Positions 29,477 through 39,507 are shown, numbered from the stretch's first letter. The stretch is DNA of 64,000 nucleotides from an uncultured Oscillospiraceae bacterium (GCA_949743955.1 CATJVQ010000027.1:1-64000); one strand, 5' to 3'. Notes: a model not told the origin generated them from the sequence alone. Translations and numbers: made by a program.

Positions 29477-29481
29477 GCGCC

Positions 29482-30210
29482 TTAACCTCCGCTCAGTGTA
29501 TACAGCTTTTTATAGGGGTTCTTCGTGTTCGGCGAGAGGACATAAAACTCCTCCGCCGAGAATGTCTCCCCCCGCCCGAAGGAGGCGGAAAACTCCTCAA
29601 GAAGCGGACGCACAGCTTCAAAGTCCGCGTCCGTGCAGCGCTCCGCGCACACCTGCTCCGGCAGCGACCGAGGCAGGACAGAGCTTCTGAGATAGATGCG
29701 CCCGCCGTGCATCCCCGTGCCGCAGAAGTACCCCACAGGCGCTTCCCCGCCCGTGTTCCCGATCCCGAGCACCACAATGACACCGCCCGCCTGGTATTCC
29801 CCGAGGAAGCTGCCCGCGCGCCCGCCGACCACGATCGCCGGCGTCTTCTCCTCATACGCTTTCATGTGGACCCCGGCCCGGTAGCCGGTGTCGCCCTCGA
29901 TGAAGATTTTCCCGCCGCGCATGGCGTAGCCCGTGGCGTCGCCGGCGCTGCCGTGGATTTTGATGACGCCTTCGTTCATCGTGTCGCCGGTGGCGTCCTG
30001 CGCGTTGCCGTAGACCTCTATTGTGCCCCCGTCCAGATACGCGCCAAGCGCGTTGCCGGGCGTGCCCGTCATCCGGATATGCTTATCCCGTGCCGCCGCG
30101 CCGATGTACCGCTGTCCGCACACGCCGCACAGCTCGACCGTGCTGTCCTTGCAGCGGCGGATCTCCTCCCCGAGCGCCTGGAAGTGGAGGCCGTTTACAA
30201 TCCGTTTCAT
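29482..30210 (-). CDS. Glutamate synthase GXGXG-domain subunit (GltB domain 3)
   Basis: A 242-residue protein made of the right-handed beta helix that forms the C-terminal domain of large glutamate synthase. Repeated glycine motifs are visible: GTPGNALGAYLDGG, GNAQDATGDTMNEG, GSAGDATGYAMRGG and GDTGYRAGVHMKAY. As a separate gene it joins the amidotransferase and FMN-domain subunits encoded just upstream. In the enzyme this domain is structural, supporting the ammonia tunnel. It lies 13 bases after the FMN subunit gene. A C-terminal tail of about 60 residues follows the repeat. Confidence 0.88.
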   Translation of the reverse strand: MKRIVNGLHFQALGEEIRRCKDSTVELCGVCGQRYIGAAARDKHIRMTGTPGNALGAYLDGGTIEVYGNAQDATGDTMNEGVIKIHGSAGDATGYAMRGGKIFIEGDTGYRAGVHMKAYEEKTPAIVVGGRAGSFLGEYQAGGVIVVLGIGNTGGEAPVGYFCGTGMHGGRIYLRSSVLPRSLPEQVCAERCTDADFEAVRPLLEEFSASFGRGETFSAEEFYVLSPNTKNPYKKLYTLSGG

Positions 30211-30223
30211 CCTTGTGCACCTC

Positions 30224-31729
30224 CTATTCCCCGGCGTGATGGACGCCGAGGATGTTCAGCTCTCTGTCGCTCAGGCCGATGCCCCGGAGCATCAGACGGT
30301 TCCCGCGCAGGGCTTCGATGGAATTGATGCCCATACCGCCCATCATTTCCTTGATCTCATTGTTCCACGCCGAAACCAAATTGACGAGCCTTTCGGCCCC
30401 CTCCTTCGGATCCAGCCGCTTCACAAGCTCCGGGCGCTGGGTGGCGATGCCCCAGTTACACATCCCGCTCTGGCAGCTTCGGCACAGGTGGCATCCGAGC
30501 GCGACGAGCGCCGCCGTGGCGATATACACCGCGTCCGCCCCGAGGGCGACAGCTTTGACCACGTCTGCGCTCGAGCGGATGCTCCCGCCCGCGATGATGG
30601 ACACGTTCCCGCGGATGCCCTCGTCGCGCAGGCGGGTGTCGACACTCGCGAGCGCCAATTCGATCGGGATGCCCACATGGTCGCGGATGCGCGTGGGGGC
30701 CGCGCCTGTCCCGCCGCGGAAACCGTCGATGGCGATGATGTCCGCCCCCGAGCGCGCCACTCCGCTGGCGATGGCCGCCACGTTGTGCACCGCCGCTATC
30801 TTGACAATGACCGGCTTCTCATAGTTCGTGGCCTCCTTGAGCGAAAAGACAAGCTGCCGCAGATCCTCGATGGAGTAGATGTCGTGGTGCGGCGCGGGGG
30901 AGATAGCGTCCGACCCTTCGGGGATCATGCGCGTGCGGGAGACGTCCCCCACAATCTTCGCCCCCGGCAGATGCCCGCCGATGCCGGGCTTCGCGCCCTG
31001 CCCCATCTTGATTTCGATGGCTGCGCCCGCGCGCAGATAGTCCGGGTGCACGCCGAACCGCCCCGACGCCACCTGCACGATGGTGTTCGCCCCATAGCGG
31101 TAGAAGTCCTCATGGAGCCCTCCCTCGCCCGTATTATAATAGGTGCCCAGCTCCCCAGCCGCGCGGGCAAGCGCCTCGTGAGCGTTGTAGCTGATGGATC
31201 CGTAGCTCATGGCGGAAAAGAGGATGGGGACCCCCGCTTCCAGCTGCGGCTCCATCCGGCAGACGAGCTCGCCCTTTTCGTCCCGCTCCGCCTTCGGCGC
31301 CTTTTTGCCGAGGAAGGTGCGCGTCTCCATCGGCTCGCGCAGCGGATCGATAGAAGGGTTTGTCACCTGGGAGGCGTTGATGAGTAGCCTGTCCCAGTAG
31401 ACGGGGTACTTCTCCGGGTTGCCCATCGAGGAGAGGAGGACACCGCCCGTCCCCGCCTGGCGGTAGATGGAGGTGACGGTCTGCGCGGTCCAGTTGGCGT
31501 TCGTCTTGAAGGTGTGATCTGTCTTCACAATTTTAATCGCACGCTCCGGGCACATCGCCACGCACCGGTGGCAGCAGACACAGCGCAAGTCGTCGCTTAT
31601 CATGAGGCGCCGCTTCTCGTCGTACCGCGTGACCCCGCCCGCGCACTCGCGCTCGCACAGGCGGCACACTGTACATTTTTCGCGGTCGCGCACGACCTCG
31701 TATTCCGGATATAAAAACTGGGCCTGCAT
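30224..31729 (-). CDS. Glutamate synthase FMN/iron-sulfur subunit (GltB domain 2)
   Basis: About 501 residues. Two N-terminal [4Fe-4S] ferredoxin motifs (CTVCRLCERECAG and CVCCHRCVAMCP) precede the FMN-binding glutamate synthase barrel (SAMSYGSISYNAHEALA, IKMGQGAKPGIGGHLPG, IDGFRGGTGAAPTRIRDHVG). Cysteines for a further cluster lie in CHLCRSCQSGMC. It converts 2-oxoglutarate and ammonia to glutamate. The built-in ferredoxin domain suggests ferredoxin, not NADPH through GltD, as electron donor. I use the ATG at 31729 with AAAGGAGAGG upstream; a longer open frame upstream is not needed. Confidence 0.9.
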   Translation of the reverse strand: MQAQFLYPEYEVVRDREKCTVCRLCERECAGGVTRYDEKRRLMISDDLRCVCCHRCVAMCPERAIKIVKTDHTFKTNANWTAQTVTSIYRQAGTGGVLLSSMGNPEKYPVYWDRLLINASQVTNPSIDPLREPMETRTFLGKKAPKAERDEKGELVCRMEPQLEAGVPILFSAMSYGSISYNAHEALARAAGELGTYYNTGEGGLHEDFYRYGANTIVQVASGRFGVHPDYLRAGAAIEIKMGQGAKPGIGGHLPGAKIVGDVSRTRMIPEGSDAISPAPHHDIYSIEDLRQLVFSLKEATNYEKPVIVKIAAVHNVAAIASGVARSGADIIAIDGFRGGTGAAPTRIRDHVGIPIELALASVDTRLRDEGIRGNVSIIAGGSIRSSADVVKAVALGADAVYIATAALVALGCHLCRSCQSGMCNWGIATQRPELVKRLDPKEGAERLVNLVSAWNNEIKEMMGGMGINSIEALRGNRLMLRGIGLSDRELNILGVHHAGE

Positions 31730-31731
31730 GC

Positions 31732-32820
31732 TTATGCCTCTCCTTTCAGCGTCACGATGAGCGGCTCCCCGCCGCGCGGGGACCAGATCCTCTCCGGCTG
31801 CGGCTCGAGGATGCGTATCGCGCATTCCTCGCTGGCCACATAGACGCGCTCGCCCTTTTCGGCGGCCACCATCGAGCGGAGCTTGAGGCGGTCGTTGAGA
31901 GCCATCATGCCGCCAGTAAAGCCAAGGAGGATCGAAAACGGCCCGGTCACAAGCAGACTCGCGAACGTGTTGCGCAGATAGACCGCGCGCTCCCGCTCCT
32001 TCGGGGGCATCTGCTCGATGGTGGACCAGAACGGCGCCGCGAGGACAGCCGCTGTCTCCTCCAGTGTCAGGCCCTGGCGGCGGTGGAGGTAGTCCACTAA
32101 ATAGGTGATGACCTCCGTGTCGGTCATGAGCGTGCACTGGTAGCCGAACATCTCAATCCAGCGGCGGTTCGCGTCGTAGGACGAGATCTCCCCGTTGTGG
32201 ACGACGGAGTAGTCGAGCATCGCGAACGGGTGCGCCCCGCCCCACCAGCCGGGCGTATTGGTCGGGTAGCGGCCGTGGGCTGTCCAGCAGTAGCCGGCGT
32301 ATTCCTCCAAGCGGTAAAAGCGCCCGACGTCCTCCGGATATCCCACCGCCTTGAAGACGCCCATATTCTTCCCGCTTGAGAAGACGTACGCCCCCTCGAT
32401 CGACGTATTGATCCGGATGACGCACCGCGCGATGAACTCCCTCTCGTCGAGCTGGCTGGCTACTAGGCGTGTGGGCAGGGGAGTGACGAAATAGCGCCAG
32501 ATGAGCGGTTCGTCGGTGATCTCGGGCATCCGGCGCACCGGGATTTTCGAGAGGTTCACCACGTCAAAATGCCGCTCCAGAAAGCGTTCGCAGGCCTCCT
32601 TCGCGGCAGTACTGTCATAAAACACATGGAATGCGTATAAATCCCGGTACTCGGGGTAGATGCCGTAGCCGGCAAACCCCCCTCCGAGGCCGTTGCTGCG
32701 CTCGTGCATCAGGGCGATGCTGCGCACGATCTCTTCCCCGCCGATGCGCTCGCCGTCCCGGGCAAAAATGCCCGATATGGCGCAGCCCGACGGAATGCGT
32801 ACCTGGCCCTCCTTCTTCAT
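31732..32820 (-). CDS. Glutamate synthase glutaminase subunit (GltB domain 1, class II amidotransferase)
   Basis: A 362-residue class II glutamine amidotransferase. The nucleophile is probably Cys13 in IPSGCAISGIF, so a 12-residue propeptide must be removed. Other landmarks are HGRYPTNTPGWWGGAHPFA and the HNGEISSYDANRRW glutamine-binding region. It releases ammonia from glutamine for the FMN subunit. It is the first gene of the long operon. ATG 32820 follows GGAGAGG. Upstream lies a leader of about 90 bases containing a terminator, so expression probably depends on antitermination. Confidence 0.9.
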   Translation of the reverse strand: MKKEGQVRIPSGCAISGIFARDGERIGGEEIVRSIALMHERSNGLGGGFAGYGIYPEYRDLYAFHVFYDSTAAKEACERFLERHFDVVNLSKIPVRRMPEITDEPLIWRYFVTPLPTRLVASQLDEREFIARCVIRINTSIEGAYVFSSGKNMGVFKAVGYPEDVGRFYRLEEYAGYCWTAHGRYPTNTPGWWGGAHPFAMLDYSVVHNGEISSYDANRRWIEMFGYQCTLMTDTEVITYLVDYLHRRQGLTLEETAAVLAAPFWSTIEQMPPKERERAVYLRNTFASLLVTGPFSILLGFTGGMMALNDRLKLRSMVAAEKGERVYVASEECAIRILEPQPERIWSPRGGEPLIVTLKGEA

Positions 32821-32844
32821 CCTAACCTCTCCTTCTCCCGCAAC

Positions 32845-32912
32845 AAAAAAACGACGCCCCAGCCAGGGGCCGTCCGTTTCACTGGACCCCCGCAGGGAAC
32901 GCCTTTGTTCTC
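32845..32912 (-). promoter_or_regulatory. Attenuated leader of the glutamate synthase/nucleotide operon, probable ANTAR target
   Basis: In transcript order: hairpin P1, GAAC-AAAGGC-GTTC (32910-32897), whose hexaloop has A at position 1 and G at position 4. Next comes hairpin P2, GTCC-AGTGAAAC-GGAC (32887-32872), also A1 and G4 but with an eight-base loop. Then an intrinsic terminator, GACG-G-CCCC pairing with GGGG-CGTC (32874-32853), followed by T7 (32851-32845). The 3' arm of P2 shares GAC (32874-32872) with the terminator, so the two exclude each other. This is the layout known for ANTAR-controlled leaders. Confidence 0.7.
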
Positions 32913-32919
32913 TTTCCAT

Positions 32920-32948
32920 ATTATACGCGCCTACGAGAAACCTGTCAA
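32920..32948 (-). promoter_or_regulatory. Perfect sigma-A promoter of the glutamate synthase operon
   Basis: TTGACA (32948-32943), 17-base spacer, TATAAT (32925-32920), all on the minus strand. Transcription should start near 32913, about 93 bases before the first ATG. Confidence 0.88.
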
Positions 32949-33067
32949 CAATTCTGCATAAAAAATCTATGATTCCTTCAAAATGGGCGGATTTACAAAT
33001 ACCTTTCGCCGGTGTGAAAAGATTCACAGGTAATTCGCACAAATCGTTTCTTTTTGCGGAAAACCGC

Positions 33068-33096
33068 TTGACAGTGCCTGGCAATCGGCCTATAAT
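33068..33096 (+). promoter_or_regulatory. Perfect sigma-A promoter of the type III glutamine synthetase gene
   Basis: TTGACA (33068-33073), 17-base spacer, TATAAT (33091-33096). The expected start is near 33103, giving a leader of about 140 bases. Its -35 box lies about 120 bases from the equally perfect divergent promoter. Confidence 0.88.
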
Positions 33097-33108
33097 GGCA
33101 GACATAGA

Positions 33109-33146
33109 CAGCAAGGGCGCTGCGGAGGATTCCCGCGGCGCCTTTT
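33109..33146 (+). promoter_or_regulatory. Leader hairpin and terminator before the type III glutamine synthetase gene
   Basis: Hairpin CAGC-AAGGGC-GCTG (33109-33122) has a hexaloop with A1 and G4, very like P1 of the divergent leader. Its 3' arm lies inside the 5' arm of a ten-base-pair GC-rich stem (33116-33125 with 33133-33142) followed by TTTT (33143-33146) and further T-rich sequence. A second proper A1/G4 loop is not clear: the terminator loop reads AGGATTC. ANTAR control is therefore likely but less certain than for the other leader. Confidence 0.5.
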
Positions 33147-33242
33147 GCTTTGGGTTTCCGGTCTCTGCTTCCATGAAACAGGGAGCGGCCGGGAGAATAT
33201 TTCTGCAAGTTTGATGGTAGCTGACATTCAGAAAGGGGACGA

Positions 33243-35318
<2,076 letters not shown>

Positions 35319-35349
35319 GCAATCAACATAAACGGTATATCCCAAACAC

Positions 35350-35391
35350 AACGGCGTGTTGCCTCTGGGCACACGCCGTTTCTATATTTTT
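35350..35391 (+). terminator. Terminator between glnN and the ammonium transporter gene
   Basis: Long stem AACGGCGTG...CACGCCGTT with an inner TGCC/GGCA pair around TCTG (about 35350-35380), then TTCTATATTTTT. No separate promoter is clear before the next gene, so amt may rely on read-through. Confidence 0.8.
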
Positions 35392-35416
35392 ATCACTGTT
35401 CTGAGGAGGAATCTCT

Positions 35417-37120
35417 ATGTTTTCATCCGTTGACACCATCTGGGTCCTTGTGGGGGCTGCGCTCGTTTTCTTCATGCAGGCGGGCTTCGCTATGGTGGAG
35501 GCCGGCTTCACCCGGGCCAAAAACGCGGGCAATATCGTCATGAAAAACCTGATGGACTTCTGTATTGGCACGCCGGTTTTCTGGCTGCTCGGCTTCGGGC
35601 TGATGTTCGGCGCGGGGAACGGCCTCATCGGCTGGCTGGATCCGCTCGTGCGGGCAGACTACTCGTTCCTGAATCTCTCCTTCCCGCTGCCGGCCTATCT
35701 CATTTTCCAGACCGTATTCTGCGCCACAGCCGCGACCATCGTCTCCGGCGCGATGGCGGAGCGCACAAAGTTTTCGTCCTACTGTGTGTACAGCCTCATC
35801 ATCAGCGCGGTGATTTACCCCGTCTCCGGGCACTGGATCTGGGGCGGCGGCTGGCTCGCGCAGCTCGGCTTCCATGACTTCGCCGGTTCCACGGCGGTGC
35901 ACATGGTGGGCGGCGTGGCGGCGCTCATCGGGGCGAAGATCCTCGGGCCCCGCTTGGGCAAATATGACAAGGACGGCAAGCCCCGCGCCATCCTCGGCCA
36001 CTCGCTGACGCTCGGCGCACTGGGCGTGTTCATCCTCTGGTTCTGCTGGTTCGGCTTCAACGGCTGCTCCACCGTCTCCATGACAGGCGACGATGTCCTC
36101 ACCTCGGCGGGGAACATCTTCGTGACCACCAACTTGGCCGCGGCTGTCGCGACGGTGACGACCATGATCATCACCTGGGTGCGCTATAAACGTCCCGACG
36201 TTTCCATGACCCTCAACGGCACACTCGCCGGACTTGTCGCCATTACCGCCGGGTGCGATATGGTCTCCCCCTTCGGCGCAGCTGTCATCGGCATTATCGC
36301 CGGATTTGTGGTGGTGTTCGGCATTGAGTTCATCGACCAGAAGTTAAAGATCGACGATCCTGTCGGTGCCATCGGCGTACACGGCCTGTGCGGATGCGCA
36401 GGCACCCTCCTTACCGGCCTCTTCGCCCTCGACAGCGGTGTCCTCTACGGCGGCGGCTTCCGCTTTTTCGGCATCCAGGTGCTCGGCGTTGTGAGCGTAA
36501 TCGCCTGGGTGGCAGTAACGATGATTGTCGTGTTCACCGTGATCAAAAAGACGATGGGCCTGCGTGTCTCGAAGGAGGAGGAGACCCTGGGGCTCGATAT
36601 CATGGAGCACGGCCTCGCCTCGAGCTACGCCGACTTCATGCCCGCCGGATCCATCCCGAACGTGCTCGGCGCGGGCGGTATCGTCCCGCCGGTTTCCCCC
36701 GCGGCGGCCGTGCCCGTCGTGCGTCCGATGGGATCCGGCGCGAAGGAGGCCGCGGAGAACGGCACGAAGATCACAAAGCTGGTCATCGTCTTCAAGCAGA
36801 GCCGTTTTGAGGCGTTCAAGGCCGCGATGAATGAAATCGGCGTCACGGGCATGACAGTGACACAGGTGCTCGGCTGCGGCATGCAGAAGGGCGCGAACGA
36901 GTTCTACCGCGGTGTCCCGGTTGAGATGACGCTGCTGCCCAAGATCAAGGTGGAAATCGTCGTGTGCAAGGTGCCGGTGGAGGCGGTCGTCGCCGCCGCA
37001 AAGAGCGCCCTCTATACTGGACATTTCGGCGACGGGAAAATCTTCATCTACGATATCGAGAATGTCGTCAAAGTCCGCACCGGCGAGGAGGGCTACGATG
37101 CCTTGCAGGACGAGGAATAG
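35417..37120 (+). CDS. amt: Ammonium transporter fused to a C-terminal PII signal domain
   Basis: 567 residues. Residues 1 to about 410 are an Amt channel with the twin histidines in FAGSTAVHMVGG and IGVHGLCGCAGTL. A Pro/Ala-rich linker follows. Residues 451-567 are a complete PII (GlnB/GlnK) domain: KITKLVIVFKQSRFEAFKAA, the T-loop EFYRGVPVEMTLLPK, and the end GDGKIFIYDIENVVKVRTGE. The T-loop Tyr modified by uridylylation in proteobacteria (Y51) is Val here. The tethered PII probably gates the channel according to ATP/ADP and 2-oxoglutarate. The ATG at 35417 follows GAGGAGG. A good terminator follows the gene. Confidence 0.94.
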   Translation: MFSSVDTIWVLVGAALVFFMQAGFAMVEAGFTRAKNAGNIVMKNLMDFCIGTPVFWLLGFGLMFGAGNGLIGWLDPLVRADYSFLNLSFPLPAYLIFQTVFCATAATIVSGAMAERTKFSSYCVYSLIISAVIYPVSGHWIWGGGWLAQLGFHDFAGSTAVHMVGGVAALIGAKILGPRLGKYDKDGKPRAILGHSLTLGALGVFILWFCWFGFNGCSTVSMTGDDVLTSAGNIFVTTNLAAAVATVTTMIITWVRYKRPDVSMTLNGTLAGLVAITAGCDMVSPFGAAVIGIIAGFVVVFGIEFIDQKLKIDDPVGAIGVHGLCGCAGTLLTGLFALDSGVLYGGGFRFFGIQVLGVVSVIAWVAVTMIVVFTVIKKTMGLRVSKEEETLGLDIMEHGLASSYADFMPAGSIPNVLGAGGIVPPVSPAAAVPVVRPMGSGAKEAAENGTKITKLVIVFKQSRFEAFKAAMNEIGVTGMTVTQVLGCGMQKGANEFYRGVPVEMTLLPKIKVEIVVCKVPVEAVVAAAKSALYTGHFGDGKIFIYDIENVVKVRTGEEGYDALQDEE

Positions 37121-37208
37121 CCGGGACTCAGCGGAGAAATTCCCCACTGCCCCAAAAAGACGATCGGCAGGGAGTTGAACTGCCCGCAGGTCCGGAAAGT
37201 CTAGTGAA

Positions 37209-37240
37209 AAAACGGCTCCGCCATTCGACGGAGCCGTTTT
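37209..37240. terminator. Terminator after the ammonium transporter gene
   Basis: Perfect 12-base-pair stem AAAACGGCTCCG/CGGAGCCGTTTT (37209-37220 with 37229-37240) around an eight-base loop. The A4 and T4 flanks make it usable in both directions. Confidence 0.85.
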
Positions 37241-37327
37241 CCGGCCTTTCAGATATTCTTTTTTCTGTACGGATAGCGATCCGCGCCCCCTGTTCAGGTT
37301 AAAAACACAGCCGCATTCCCCATCCCG

Positions 37328-37663
37328 CTATATAGAGATCGCCATTAAAGAGACCCCACCCAGGATCAGGATAATCCCCGCTATTTTCTGCCGGGTAATG
37401 GCCTCCCCTAAAAACTTATACGCAATCCACAGCGTCCAGATATAGGTGAGCGATCCCAGCGGCACCACAATGGAATAGGGCAGATGCTTTAACAGATACA
37501 GATTCAGTAAGGCTGACAGAACGTATAGCATCCCTCCGAAATATAAGTGAGGGGAAACGATCAGCCTTTTAATGGAAAACCCTTCCGCAATCGATTTTTT
37601 TAAAAACAGACTGGCCGCCGAAGCCGCGGGCCCCATCAGCAAAAACGCGAGAATAACTGTCAT
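37328..37663 (-). CDS. Small multidrug-resistance/EamA-like transporter, second half
   Basis: A 111-residue protein with four hydrophobic segments, the size of an SMR unit or half an EamA transporter. Seen: GPAASAASLFLKKSIAEG, YLLKHLPYSIVVPLGSLTYI and FLGEAITRQKIAGIILILGGV, the last typical of EmrE/ArnE-type proteins. Its ATG overlaps the stop of the related 113-residue gene upstream (ATGA), so the two probably form a heterodimeric exporter of opposite topology. The substrate is not known. Confidence 0.8.
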   Translation of the reverse strand: MTVILAFLLMGPAASAASLFLKKSIAEGFSIKRLIVSPHLYFGGMLYVLSALLNLYLLKHLPYSIVVPLGSLTYIWTLWIAYKFLGEAITRQKIAGIILILGGVSLMAISI

Positions 37664-38001
37664 TTTTTCACCTCGCCTCTGGCAAGGAGGAACACGCCGG
37701 CTATGATGGCCGCGATACCGGCGACTCTCCCCACCGTGATCGCCTCGTTAAAAAAAATATTCCCCAGAACGGCGGCAATCACATAGCTGACACTGTTGAT
37801 CGGCTGGAGAACCGAGATGCTGCCAAACCGGTAAGCGCACAGCATGGAGAGCGCTCCCAGGCCGTATATCCCGAAACCGGCGATCAGCGGCAGAATCCCA
37901 TCGTAATATTTCCAGATAAACTGTCCCATACACAGGCATACCGCGCAGATCAGCATTAAAAGAACACCCAGCCAGCCCAGCTGCCCTTCTCTTTTCTCCA
38001 A
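37660..38001 (-). CDS. Small multidrug-resistance/EamA-like transporter, first half
   Basis: A 113-residue protein with four predicted membrane helices. The segment RFGSISVLQPINSVSYVIAA and the ending FFNEAITVGRVAGIAAIIAG match the SMR/EamA repeat. It pairs with the following overlapping gene. The start is a TTG at 38001 with GAGGGGG upstream; no ATG is available. The short charged N-terminus (MEKREGQLG) is absent from the partner, as expected if the two insert with opposite orientation. Substrate unknown. Confidence 0.8.
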   Translation of the reverse strand: MEKREGQLGWLGVLLMLICAVCLCMGQFIWKYYDGILPLIAGFGIYGLGALSMLCAYRFGSISVLQPINSVSYVIAAVLGNIFFNEAITVGRVAGIAAIIAGVFLLARGEVKK

Positions 38002-38318
38002 CCACCGTTCCCCCTCAAAAAAAGCTACATTTATTTTTTACCATAAATAGGCCGGAAGATCAAGGGAAACCAAAAAAAGAGGAGAAATGCCGCTTTTTAT
38101 AAACACATCCTTTTGTCTTTCATAAACGAGGGAAACGCTCCTATCCTACCGGGCGGCATTCACTGAATTTTAACAGAAGGATGAACCTTTATTCCATCTG
38201 ATTCATTATTGATTCATATATTATTCATTTAATTCACTCTCCCCATTTTTCCATTTACTCTATAATAAAGCCGTAGGTAAAAATATCACAAAACGTGTTT
38301 TGGAAGGGAGAGACTTGC
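38002..38318 (+). other. Intergenic region with phased direct repeats upstream of the glycosidase gene
   Basis: An AT-rich 317-base gap. TGATTCAT occurs at 38199-38206 and 38210-38217, then TTATTCAT at 38221-38228 and TAATTCAC at 38230-38237. A diverged TATTCCAT lies at 38190. The spacing is about 9-11 bases, one DNA turn. A TATAAT box at 38261-38266 follows, without a recognisable -35. The repeats look like a multi-copy activator site. No gene is visible here. Confidence 0.55.
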
Positions 38319-39482
38319 GTGAAACCACTTCACGATTATCATTTTTTAAGAGGAATCTGCCACCATATGGAAAGTTCCCCCGAGGTTTTAGAGCGGGAAC
38401 TTTCTTTTTGTAAGCGGCTCGGCCTCAACTCCATGCGGGTCTGGCTGGATCAGAACACCTGGGAAAGAGATCCCGCTCAGTATATCCAGCGTCTGAGGAC
38501 TTTTATGGAGACCTGCTGGCGCTACGGTGTCCAGTGCATGCCGATCCTGTGGAACGGAAACTATATCCGGGAATTTACAGCCCCTTCCGAAGAGGACTAT
38601 ACCCGTGCCGCCCGATACGCGCAGGATATCGTCGAAACGTTCCGGGATGAGGAATACGTTCTGATGTGGGACGTTATCAACGAGCCCATGTGCAACGATT
38701 TCCTTTTAAAGAGCCCGCCAGAGGAATACGACTGGCGCTATGCTCTCTTGACAGCGCATATCCGCCGCCTTTGCACCATCGTCCGAGCGTATGATCCCGA
38801 GGGATGCCTCACGGTCGGGCACGAGCGGGCGGAGCACTGCGCGAGCACCGTGGATCTGGTGGACGTTATTTCCTACCACGATTACCTGACAACGAGAAAG
38901 AAAATCGAGGACGCCTTACAGCAGGTCCTCTCCCTCGCCCGGGAAAACGGCGGAAAGCCCGTCATCAACACAGAGACCGGCTGTGTCGGCCGCGCCAACC
39001 CCTACGATGTGATTCTCGAAATCCTGGATCGGCATCACATCGGCTGGTATCTCTTCGGCCTGACCATCGAGGGGTCGTGGAGCGACATCCACGGCCTAGT
39101 CTATCCGGACGGCACCATCCGCGACCCCGCCGTGGTGGCGGCTGTGATGGGCTTCTACCGCCGCCGGGAGGAGGCGCGCATCCCGGCCGAGCCCAACCGG
39201 GAGGGGCACGCGTACCGGGCGGTCAAAGCTGTGGAGGATGCTCTCCGGATCGGGGAATCCTCCCTGCACAGGCCCTCCCGGAGCAGTACGGACGAGATTC
39301 TGGAGGCCGCCGAATACTGTGTCAACCTTCTGGAAGCCGCCGAGATGGTCCCCATGTGGGATCCGCCCTCCGCGCGCATCCTGCGCTGGCGGAGGATGGA
39401 CGAGCCGGAGCGGGACGTCTACGAAATCCGGCGCTTCGCCTTTGAGATGGCCCAGCTTCTGCGGAAAAACTGCTGCTTCTAA
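38319..39482 (+). CDS. Glycoside hydrolase family 5-like enzyme (cytoplasmic)
   Basis: A 387-residue TIM-barrel glycosidase-like protein. Glu122 in WDVINEP is in the position of the acid/base, and Glu219 in VINTETGCVG is in that of the nucleophile. Other barrel motifs are LGLNSMRVWLDQNTW and VISYHDYL. There is no signal peptide, so it acts on imported oligosaccharides or glycosides. The last 100 residues are an extra helical region. I use GTG 38319, with GGAAGGGAG eight bases upstream. GH5 is the best guess; a related clan A family is possible. The DUF1848 gene follows 25 bases later. Confidence 0.72.
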   Translation: MKPLHDYHFLRGICHHMESSPEVLERELSFCKRLGLNSMRVWLDQNTWERDPAQYIQRLRTFMETCWRYGVQCMPILWNGNYIREFTAPSEEDYTRAARYAQDIVETFRDEEYVLMWDVINEPMCNDFLLKSPPEEYDWRYALLTAHIRRLCTIVRAYDPEGCLTVGHERAEHCASTVDLVDVISYHDYLTTRKKIEDALQQVLSLARENGGKPVINTETGCVGRANPYDVILEILDRHHIGWYLFGLTIEGSWSDIHGLVYPDGTIRDPAVVAAVMGFYRRREEARIPAEPNREGHAYRAVKAVEDALRIGESSLHRPSRSSTDEILEAAEYCVNLLEAAEMVPMWDPPSARILRWRRMDEPERDVYEIRRFAFEMAQLLRKNCCF

Positions 39483-39507
39483 TCCGCAGCGGCGGGAGCG
39501 CAAAAAC

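Noticed and set aside
33150..33240. Second ANTAR hairpin or riboswitch in the glnN leader
   Set aside because: A strong stem exists (CTGCTTCC/GGGAGCGG) but its eight-base loop lacks the A1/G4 pattern and no T-run follows; no match to the glutamine riboswitch core is visible.
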